Shown in pieces: positions 51,172-57,607 of a DNA stretch of 64,000 bases (within the stretch, counting starts at the first letter, position 1; each line of letters starts with the position of its first letter). The notes under the pieces were generated by a model. That model was not told where the DNA came from and did not search any database. It saw only the letters and a list, made by a program, of their open reading frames with translations. A program made the translations under genes and the position numbers. Source of the DNA: Belnapia mucosa (GTDB lineage: Bacteria > Pseudomonadota > Alphaproteobacteria > Acetobacterales > Acetobacteraceae); contig NZ_JAEUXJ010000005.1 of assembly GCF_016775475.1 (NCBI RefSeq), forward strand, positions 186,001-250,000, in the 5' to 3' direction.

Positions 51172-51552
51172 ATGTCGAGCAGCAAGCAGGAACGCCCGGA
51201 CCAGACCCGCGACGCCAATGTGGAAGCGGCAGTCGAGGATACTTTTCCGGCCAGCGACCCGGTCGGCCATACCGCGGCCCAGGGCTCCCGCGCCGTGCCG
51301 CCCGAGCAGCTGATGGCCGGCTCCGACGACCATCCGGGGACGGGCGGCGACATGGTGCGCTTCACCGTGCCCTTCCCCAGCCAGGAAAGCGCCAAGCTGG
51401 CGCTGGAAACGCTGGTGCGCGAGGGCCCGATTGACCGGCGCGGCGCCGAGATCACCAGCGAGGGCAGCGGTGCCTCGGTCAGCGTCCACGCCCCCCGCGC
51501 CGATGCCGAGCGGCTGAAATCCATGCTGGAGAACAGCCCCAAGGCCAGCTGA
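51172..51552 (+). CDS. Conserved small protein with TFPASDP motif
   Basis: A 126-residue soluble protein with no signal peptide or membrane segment. Residues ~18-31 read VEAAVEDTFPASDP, a motif I recall at the N terminus of many short uncharacterised proteobacterial proteins. The C-terminal half (VRFTVPFPSQESAKLALETL ... AEITSEGSGASVSVHAPRADAERLKSML) looks like a small alpha/beta fold. The function is unknown. It lies 52 bases after the gentisate dioxygenase gene; GGGGACAGAG precedes the ATG. Confidence 0.75.
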   Translation: MSSSKQERPDQTRDANVEAAVEDTFPASDPVGHTAAQGSRAVPPEQLMAGSDDHPGTGGDMVRFTVPFPSQESAKLALETLVREGPIDRRGAEITSEGSGASVSVHAPRADAERLKSMLENSPKAS

Positions 51553-51557
51553 GCGCC

Positions 51558-51594
51558 TTAGGAAAATAAGCTTTACGGGGTTATTCATTCCTAA
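51558..51594. promoter_or_regulatory. AT-rich inverted repeat upstream of membrane/lipoprotein/lytic cassette
   Basis: TTAGGAA (51558-51564) faces TTCCTAA (51588-51594), with a nested ATAA (51666 minus 100, i.e. 51566-51569) and TTAT (51581-51584). The gap is the most AT-rich stretch in this part of the window, and TAATAC (51593-51598) could serve as a -10 element. It may be the promoter and operator of the cassette starting at 51628, or a terminator of the preceding gene. Confidence 0.35.
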
Positions 51595-51627
51595 TACGTT
51601 CCCTTCTGCACCCAGCAGGAGGGACCC

Positions 51628-52785
51628 GTGCACCACCCCCCGATCCACCCGCAGGCCGCGGCCCTTTTCTTCGAGGAGGCCGCGGCCGCGCCCCCCGCTT
51701 GGTCCATCGCCCTGGTCATCGGCGCGCTGGTCCTCTTCGTCATTGGCATGGCGGCGCTCCTTGCTCTGCTCGCCCGCCGGCTCCTGGCCGAGGCCCGTGC
51801 CGCCGGTCCCGCCGCCTTCGCCCGGCTGACCGAACTGCCCTGCGGCGTGCCGGATGGCACGATCCGGGCGCTGATCTCCTGCTTCATCGTGATCTTCGGC
51901 TTCCTGCTGATCGGGCTGCAGCGCCCGCTCGGCCTGGCCAGCGCCGAGGCCCTGACCGGCTTCATCGGCGCCGTCATCAGCTTCTATTTCGCCACCCGCC
52001 AGGGCGAGCAGTCCCGCCAGCCCGCGCCGCCACCCGTCGGAGCGCAGGCAGCACCGCCCCTCCCCCTGCGGGATGCGGTGGAGGCTGCCGGCAGCGCGGT
52101 CACGGCGGCCCTCGGCACCAACCATCCGGCCGCGGCGCTGATCGGCGATGCGCTGGCCGCCTTCCGCGCCAGCCCCGCCCTGCTCGGCCTCGGTGGCCCG
52201 GCCGGGCTGGTCGCCGCCATCGGCCTCGGCGCCGTCCAGGCCATCGGCCAGGGCGCCGAGCATTTCGCGCGCTGGAAGACCCGTATCCTCGATCGGCCCT
52301 ATACCGCGGACCTCTTCCCGCCCGGCCCGGTGGATGGCGCGGTGGCGCTGGCGGCGCTCGAAGCCGCGCCGATCCTCGCCCGGATCTTTCTCACGCCGGA
52401 CCTCCCACCCGCCGCGCGCTTCGCCACCGCCGCCCGCCTCGCCGCCCTGGCGCAGGGCGAGACCGAGGCCGCCCGCGCCGAACTCGCCACCCCCGGCCGC
52501 TTCGCCAGCGAGGAGGAATTCGCCGAGGGCCTGCAGCAATTCCGCGGCCGGCTGCTGGATGGTGCGCTCGATGCCGTGGATGCGGCGCCGATCAGCCTCG
52601 CCCCGGCCGGGCTCGCCGCCCCGCCCATTCCCCAGGCGGCGCTGCGGGAGGCGCTGGCGGCGCTGCGGCAGGAACCGGCCGGGCGCGACCTGGACAGCCT
52701 GGTGCTGCAATTGACCGGCCTCGCCACCAACCCGGAGGGAGCAGCGCCGCTGCTCCGCCGCCTGCTTGCGGCGGCCGCGGCATGA
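51628..52785 (+). CDS. Membrane protein heading a lysis-like cassette
   Basis: A 385-residue protein with helix 1 at residues ~26-50, helix 2 at ~80-97 and helix 3 at ~106-122. The segment GVPDGTIRALISCFIVIFGF followed by GFIGAVISFYFATRQ suggests a compact helical hairpin. A long alanine-rich, mostly soluble C-terminal part follows (residues ~140-385). I do not recognise the family. The start is GTG at 51628, with AGGAGG 5 bases upstream. The stop overlaps the lipoprotein start (ATGA). Context (a transglycosylase lacking a signal peptide two genes on) suggests a holin-like or export role, but that is inference. Confidence 0.65.
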   Translation: MHHPPIHPQAAALFFEEAAAAPPAWSIALVIGALVLFVIGMAALLALLARRLLAEARAAGPAAFARLTELPCGVPDGTIRALISCFIVIFGFLLIGLQRPLGLASAEALTGFIGAVISFYFATRQGEQSRQPAPPPVGAQAAPPLPLRDAVEAAGSAVTAALGTNHPAAALIGDALAAFRASPALLGLGGPAGLVAAIGLGAVQAIGQGAEHFARWKTRILDRPYTADLFPPGPVDGAVALAALEAAPILARIFLTPDLPPAARFATAARLAALAQGETEAARAELATPGRFASEEEFAEGLQQFRGRLLDGALDAVDAAPISLAPAGLAAPPIPQAALREALAALRQEPAGRDLDSLVLQLTGLATNPEGAAPLLRRLLAAAAA

Positions 52786-53342
52786 GGGCGGTGCTTGCCC
52801 TGATCCTCCTCGCCGGCTGCGCGGTGCAGCGGCTGGAGGCCGACAAGGACCTGCTGGCCCGCGGCGAGACCGCCCGCCTCGCCGCCGAGGCACCGCCCTG
52901 CGCCGGGCCCGCCCCGGAATGCCGCCAGGCCCAGGAGATCCGCGCCGCGGCCTGCCGGCGGCAGGGCGACCTGCCCTGCGCCGTCGCCGCCTGGCAGGCG
53001 GCGCTGGCCCCGGACAGCCCACGCCGCATCCCGCTCAACCTCGCTGCCGCGGCGCAGGATGCGATCACCGCCGGGGCCGGCGACCCGGCGGCGAATGCCG
53101 CCGCCGAGCTGGCCGCCGCCGAGGCGCTGCGCCGCGGCGCGCCGGCCGACCCCGAGGGTTGCGCCCATGCCGGCTCCGCCCGGCTGGCGCTGGCCCTGCT
53201 CGAACCGCCCGGCCGCGGCCGCTGCGCCATCCTGGCCGCCCTGCCGCCCGAATGCCGCTCGGCCGCGCCGGCCCCTGGCCGCGCGCTCCAGTCCCGCCAA
53301 CTCGCCGCCGCCCTTGCCGCCCAGCGCCGGAGCTGCCCATGA
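52782..53342 (+). CDS. Small lipoprotein in lysis-like cassette
   Basis: A 186-residue predicted lipoprotein. The lipobox is LLAGC in MRAVLALILLAGCAVQ with Cys13 as the lipidated residue. The mature part is rich in Ala and has about eight further Cys, including paired ones in PPCAGPAPEC and AAACRRQGDLPC, so disulfides are likely in the periplasm. AAACRRQGDLPCAVAAWQAAL resembles a single tetratricopeptide unit. No known family. It is coupled by ATGA overlaps to the genes before and after it. Confidence 0.65.
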   Translation: MRAVLALILLAGCAVQRLEADKDLLARGETARLAAEAPPCAGPAPECRQAQEIRAAACRRQGDLPCAVAAWQAALAPDSPRRIPLNLAAAAQDAITAGAGDPAANAAAELAAAEALRRGAPADPEGCAHAGSARLALALLEPPGRGRCAILAALPPECRSAAPAPGRALQSRQLAAALAAQRRSCP

Positions 53343-54256
53343 GCCCCCGCACCCTCCGCCTCGCCCAGCCGATGATGCGCGGCGAGGATGTGCTCTGGCT
53401 GCAGCGCCGGCTGCAATCCGGCCCCTGGCCCGCCCTGGCGGGGCTGATCCGGGTCGCGGATGGGCTGTTCGGCCCGCGCACCGCCGCCGCCGTCGCCGCG
53501 CTGCAAAGCCTGCTCGGCCTCGCCCCGGATGGGGTGGTGGGGCCGGCGCTCTGGTCGCGCCTCTGCCCGGAGGCGCCGGCCGCCTTCGACCCGCTTTCGC
53601 CGGCGGCGCTGGCCGAACTGGCCCGGCCGCATGCCCGGTTCGGCGGCGGCGTGCTCTGGCGGCTGACCGCGGAGGGCATCCTGCTCGACCGCGGCACGAT
53701 CGCCGGCGGCAAGGCGGAGGAGGCGATGCTGCGCCGCGTCCTGACCAGCTTCGGCGGGCCGATCCGCGCCGAGGCCCGCCGCCACGCCCTGCCGCTGGAG
53801 CTGATCGCCGCCTGCCTCTGCACCGAATCCGGCGGCGACCCGGCCGCCGAGCGGCAGGAGCCCGGCTTCCGCGGCTATGAGGCGACGCCGCACCGCGTCT
53901 CCATCGGCTGCATGCAGACCCTGCTCTCGACCGCCCGGGCGGTGCTGCGCCGGCCGGTGGCGCCGGAGGAGCTGCGCCGGCCGGAGACCAGCATCGCCGC
54001 CGGTGCCGCCTGCCTGGCCGAGGCGGCGGCGCAGACCCGGCTCGACCCGCCGGTCGTCGCCTGCGCCTACAATGCCGGGTCGGTCCGGGCGGATTTGTCC
54101 GAAACCAACCGATGGCGGATGTTGCAGTATCCGGTCGGCACCGGCGCCCATGCCGACCGCTTCTGCGGCTTTTTCAATGTTGCGCTGCGGCTGGTGCGGG
54201 CGCAGCCGCATTTGTCCGAAAACGCCCCGAACTTCGCTGCGCTGCTGGGTGGCTAG
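53339..54256 (+). CDS. Peptidoglycan-binding lytic transglycosylase without signal peptide
   Basis: A 305-residue wall-cleaving protein. Residues ~10-75 are a PG_binding_1 domain (MRGEDVLWLQRRLQSG, VADGLFGPRTAAAVAALQ, APDGVVGPALW). Residues ~140-270 are a lysozyme-like SLT domain with the catalytic Glu at E163 (ACLCTESGGDP), SIGCMQTLLSTA and VACAYNAGSVR. The chain begins directly in the binding domain with no signal peptide, like a phage endolysin that needs a partner to reach the wall. It is the third gene of the coupled trio starting at 51628. Confidence 0.82.
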   Translation: MSPRTLRLAQPMMRGEDVLWLQRRLQSGPWPALAGLIRVADGLFGPRTAAAVAALQSLLGLAPDGVVGPALWSRLCPEAPAAFDPLSPAALAELARPHARFGGGVLWRLTAEGILLDRGTIAGGKAEEAMLRRVLTSFGGPIRAEARRHALPLELIAACLCTESGGDPAAERQEPGFRGYEATPHRVSIGCMQTLLSTARAVLRRPVAPEELRRPETSIAAGAACLAEAAAQTRLDPPVVACAYNAGSVRADLSETNRWRMLQYPVGTGAHADRFCGFFNVALRLVRAQPHLSENAPNFAALLGG

Positions 54257-54293
54257 GCGGTGGCGCCCGCATCGTCCTGCCCAGGCGCCACCT

Positions 54294-54357
54294 CGTCATG
54301 CCCGGGCCTGACCCGGGCATCCCTCCCCGGATGGCCGGGTCGAGCCCGGCCATGACG
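54294..54357. repeat. REP-like extragenic palindromic element
   Basis: Two tandem hairpins, ATGCCCGGG/CCCGGGCAT (54298-54320, loop CCTGA) and ATGGCCGGG/CCCGGCCAT (54331-54353, loop TCGAG), are flanked by CGTCATG and CATGACG. The CGTCATGCCCGGG...CCCGGGCAT form is a widespread intergenic repeat of alphaproteobacteria as I recall it. It lies in the 122-bp gap between convergent genes and may also help end transcription. Confidence 0.7.
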
Positions 54358-54378
54358 GAGGGCGGGGGCGGCCTCCCG

Positions 54379-55392
54379 CTAGCCCGGCACGCCCCGGGTG
54401 GTGCTGTATTCGAAGTGCAGCGCCTCCCCGGGGAAGACCCGCGGATGAATGGCATGGGCCGCCATCGCCGCCTCGGAGAAGCCCTGGAGGATCAGCTTCA
54501 GCTTCCCCGGATAGGTGGCGATGTCGCCGATCGCATAGACGCCCGGCAGGCTGGTCTCGCAGCTGGCGGGCACGACCGAGACATGGCTGTGGCTGAGGCC
54601 GAGGCCCCAGTCGGCGATCGGGCCGAGTTCCATCGAGAGGCCGAAGAAGGCCAGCAGATGGTCCGCCGGCACGGTCTTCTCCTCGCCCTTCAGGGTCGCC
54701 AGCACCACGCCGGACAGCCGGGCGCCATCCCCTTCCAGCCCATGCAGCTGGTAGGGGATCGCCATCTCCACCTCGCCCCGCGCGGCGGCGGCTTCCAGCC
54801 GCGCGGCGCTTTCCGGGGCGGCGCGGAATTTCGGCCGGCGATGGACGACCACCACCTTCGCCGCGACATCCTTCAGCGAGAGCGCCCAGTCCACCGCCGA
54901 GTCGCCGCCGCCCGCGATCACCACCCGCTTGTCGCGGAACTCCTCGCGCCGCGCCACGGCGTAGCGCACGGCGCCCGAGGCCTCGTAGCCCGCAAGCCCC
55001 GCCAGCGGCGGGCGGTTCGGCCCGAAGGCCCCGGCCCCGGCCGCGACCACCACCGCCTTGGCCCGCACCTCGTCCCCCGCGCTGGTGCCGAGGAGCCAGG
55101 TCTCCCCCTCCGCCACCAACCGCTCCACCCGCCGGGCGAGGAGGTAGACGGGGGTGAAGGGCGCCGCCTGGGCCTCGAGCTGATGGATCAGGGCCGCGCC
55201 CTCGATCGCCGGATGGGCGGGGATGTCGTAGATCGGTTTCTCGGGGTAGAGCGCGACGCATTGCCCGCCGATCGAATCCAGCGCGTCGATGACGACGCTC
55301 CGCATCCGCAGCATGCCGCACTGGAACACGGCGAAGAGCCCGACCGGGCCCGCGCCGATGATCGCCACATCCGTCTCGATGGCCATGGCCAT
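54379..55392 (-). CDS. Thioredoxin-reductase-like ferredoxin-NADP reductase
   Basis: A 337-residue flavoprotein of the type 2 ferredoxin/flavodoxin-NADP+ reductases (YumC-like). The FAD motif is VAIIGAGPVGLFAVFQCGM at residues ~9-27, IGGQCVALYPEKPIYDIPA follows, the NADP motif is VVIAGGGDSAVDWAL, and the end LHFEYSTTRGVPG is typical of this family. There is no CxxC redox pair, which separates it from thioredoxin reductase. ATGs at 55392 and 55386 are both possible. It is divergent from tsaE. Confidence 0.9.
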   Translation of the reverse strand: MAMAIETDVAIIGAGPVGLFAVFQCGMLRMRSVVIDALDSIGGQCVALYPEKPIYDIPAHPAIEGAALIHQLEAQAAPFTPVYLLARRVERLVAEGETWLLGTSAGDEVRAKAVVVAAGAGAFGPNRPPLAGLAGYEASGAVRYAVARREEFRDKRVVIAGGGDSAVDWALSLKDVAAKVVVVHRRPKFRAAPESAARLEAAAARGEVEMAIPYQLHGLEGDGARLSGVVLATLKGEEKTVPADHLLAFFGLSMELGPIADWGLGLSHSHVSVVPASCETSLPGVYAIGDIATYPGKLKLILQGFSEAAMAAHAIHPRVFPGEALHFEYSTTRGVPG

Positions 55393-55446
55393 ATCCCCGC
55401 AGAGGCCGCGGGTCTTACGGCCAAAGAGACGCTATACCAACCCCCG

Positions 55447-55902
55447 ATGCCCCTGACCGTCGCGCTGCCCGACCCCGAGGCCACCGAGAGGCTGGCCGCC
55501 CGCCTGGCCCCCCGCGCCCGGGCCGGCGACGCGATCCTGCTGGAAGGCCCGCTCGGCGCCGGGAAGAGCGCCTTCGCCCGCGCCTTCCTCCGGGCGCTGG
55601 CCGGCGACCCGGCGCTGGAAGTGCCCTCGCCCAGCTTCACCCTGGTGCAGAGCTACGAGCTGCCGGGCGGGCTCGAGGCGCATCACTTCGACCTCTACCG
55701 GCTCGACGGCCCCACGGACCTCACGGAGCTGGGCTGGGAGGAGGCGCGGCGCGGCCTGGTGCTGGTGGAATGGCCCGACCGGCTCGGCCCGCTGGCGCCG
55801 GAGGGGGCGTTGCATCTGCGCCTCGCCCATGCGGATCGTGAGGAGGCGCGCATCGCCACGCTGGACGGATGGCCCGGCCGGCTGCATGGGCTGGCCGGAT
55901 GA
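55447..55902 (+). CDS. tsaE: tRNA threonylcarbamoyladenosine biosynthesis ATPase TsaE
   Basis: A 151-residue P-loop ATPase needed with TsaB/TsaD for the t6A37 tRNA modification. Walker A EGPLGAGKSAF at residues 33-43, then SPSFTLVQSYE and HHFDLYRL, and the closing LVEWPDRLG segment, all standard. Normal length. Its stop overlaps the amgK start (ATGA), beginning a five-gene run tsaE-amgK-murU-addB-addA. Confidence 0.95.
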   Translation: MPLTVALPDPEATERLAARLAPRARAGDAILLEGPLGAGKSAFARAFLRALAGDPALEVPSPSFTLVQSYELPGGLEAHHFDLYRLDGPTDLTELGWEEARRGLVLVEWPDRLGPLAPEGALHLRLAHADREEARIATLDGWPGRLHGLAG

Positions 55903-56879
55903 GATTCCCCGAACCCTTCCTCGCCGCCCGTGGCTATGCCACGGCCGCACGCCAGCCGCTGGCCGGCGATGCCGATCTCCGCCGCTATGCCCGCCTGACC
56001 GGCGGGCCGCGCCCGGCGCTGCTGATGGACGCGCCCCCGCCGCAGGATGTCCGGCCCTTCCATGCGCTGGCCCGGCACCTGCTCTCGGCCGGCTTCTCGG
56101 TGCCGGAGGTGATCGCGGCCGATGAGGCGGCGGGCTTCCTCCTCGTCGAGGATTTCGGCGACGCGACCCATGCCGCGCTCCTCGATGCCGGGGCCGATCC
56201 GGGGCCCCTGTATGTGGAGGCGGCGGAGACCCTGGCCGCGCTGCATGCCGCGCCCCTGCCGCCCGGCCTGCCGGCCTGGGATGCCGCGGCCATGACGCGG
56301 GCGACGGAGGCGACCTTCCTCGACTGGTGGTGGCCCGCCGCCTTCGGCACGCCGCCCGCAGCCGAGGTCCGGACCGGCCTCGCCGCCGCCCTGGCCGAGA
56401 TGCTGGCGCCTTTCGCCGGGGCGCGGGGCTTCGTGCACCGCGACTATTTCCCGGCCAATCTGATGCGACTCGAGGCCCGCCAGGGCGTGCGTCGCACCGG
56501 CATCCTCGATTTCCAGGACGCCGCCATCGGCCACCCCGCCTATGACATCGTCTCCCTGGTCGAGGATGCGCGGCGGGACGTGGCGCCGGAGGTGCGGCGG
56601 GCGGCCCTCGCCGCCTATCTCGCCGCCCGCCCCGGCCTCGATCGCGGCGACTTCCTCGGCGCCATGGCGGCCTGTGGGGCACAGCGGCATCTGCGCGTCG
56701 CCGCGCTCTGGGTGCGGCTGGCGCAGCGGGACAACAAGCCGGGCTATCTGATACACGGCCCGCGCTGCTGGGCGCTGCTGGACCGCTCGCTCTCGCAGCC
56801 CGCCTGTGCCCCGCTCCGCCAATTCCTCGATACCCATGTGCCGCAGGAGATGCGGCGCAACCCTGTGGAGGCCGCTTGA
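55899..56879 (+). CDS. amgK: Aminoglycoside-phosphotransferase-fold sugar kinase, AmgK type
   Basis: A 326-residue APH-fold kinase. The catalytic loop is HRDYFPANL (H180, D182, N187) and the metal-binding Asp is D204 in ILDFQDA. Gene order tsaE-amgK-murU identifies it as the anomeric MurNAc/GlcNAc kinase of the peptidoglycan recycling route known in Pseudomonas and Caulobacter, which bypasses fosfomycin-sensitive MurA. The product, MurNAc-1-phosphate, is the substrate of the next enzyme. Overlaps tsaE by 4 bases and murU by 4 bases. Confidence 0.87.
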   Translation: MRFPEPFLAARGYATAARQPLAGDADLRRYARLTGGPRPALLMDAPPPQDVRPFHALARHLLSAGFSVPEVIAADEAAGFLLVEDFGDATHAALLDAGADPGPLYVEAAETLAALHAAPLPPGLPAWDAAAMTRATEATFLDWWWPAAFGTPPAAEVRTGLAAALAEMLAPFAGARGFVHRDYFPANLMRLEARQGVRRTGILDFQDAAIGHPAYDIVSLVEDARRDVAPEVRRAALAAYLAARPGLDRGDFLGAMAACGAQRHLRVAALWVRLAQRDNKPGYLIHGPRCWALLDRSLSQPACAPLRQFLDTHVPQEMRRNPVEAA

Positions 56880-57604
56880 TCACGCTCACCCATGGCATGG
56901 TCCTCGCCGCCGGGCTTGGCCTGCGGATGCGGCCGCTCACCGAGACCACCGCGAAGCCGTTGCTGATGCTGGACGGCCGCAGCCTGCTCGACCGTGCCCT
57001 CGACCGGCTCGACTCGATCGGCGTCGAGAATGCTGTGGTCAACGCGCACTGGCATGCCGACCAGGTCGCCGCCGCCGTCGCCCGCCGCGACTCGCCGCAC
57101 ATCGCCCTGCAGCGCGAGGATCTGCTGCTGGAGACGGGTGGCGGCGTGACGCGCGCCCTGCCCCGGCTCGGCCCCGACCCCTTCGCGGTGCTGAACGGCG
57201 ACAGCGTGGTGCTGGATGGCCCGACGCCGGCGCTCGCCCGCATGGCCGCCATCTTCGATCCGGAGCAGATGGACGGGCTGCTGCTGGTCGTCCGCACCGC
57301 CCAGGTGGATGGCGAGGTCGGCCGCGGCGACTTCCACCTCGACCCGCTCGGCCGGGTGCGCCGGCCGAAGGAGCTGGAGCTGGCGCCCTATATCTTCTCC
57401 GGCGTCCAGATCCTGACCCCCGCCCTGTTCGAGGGCGCGCCCGCCGGGCCCTTCAGCCTCAACCGCCTCTATGACCGCGCCATCGCCGCCGGGCGCCTGT
57501 ACGCGCTGGTGCATGACGGCATCTGGTTCCACCTCTCGACGCCCGCCGATCTGGAGCGCGCCGAGGCCTCGATGCAGGCGGGGCTGGTGCGGGCCCTGTT
57601 CTAG
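56876..57604 (+). CDS. murU: MurNAc-1-phosphate uridylyltransferase
   Basis: A 242-residue nucleotidyltransferase. The N-terminal signature is MVLAAGLGLRMRPLTETTAKPLL with the activating Lys, and FAVLNGDSVV holds the metal-binding Asp. Next to amgK it should turn MurNAc-1-phosphate and UTP into UDP-MurNAc for the wall. The start is unusual: TTG at 56876 overlaps the amgK stop (TTGA) and gives a seven-residue lead; the next start, ATG at 56897, would begin at the conserved strand itself and leave it too short. GGAGG lies just before the TTG. Confidence 0.87.
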   Translation: MITLTHGMVLAAGLGLRMRPLTETTAKPLLMLDGRSLLDRALDRLDSIGVENAVVNAHWHADQVAAAVARRDSPHIALQREDLLLETGGGVTRALPRLGPDPFAVLNGDSVVLDGPTPALARMAAIFDPEQMDGLLLVVRTAQVDGEVGRGDFHLDPLGRVRRPKELELAPYIFSGVQILTPALFEGAPAGPFSLNRLYDRAIAAGRLYALVHDGIWFHLSTPADLERAEASMQAGLVRALF

Positions 57605-57607
57605 CCG

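Noticed and set aside
51558..54256. A prophage remnant around the lysis-like genes
   Set aside because: No integrase, capsid, tail or packaging genes and no attachment-site repeats are visible, and neighbouring genes on both sides are ordinary chromosomal genes.
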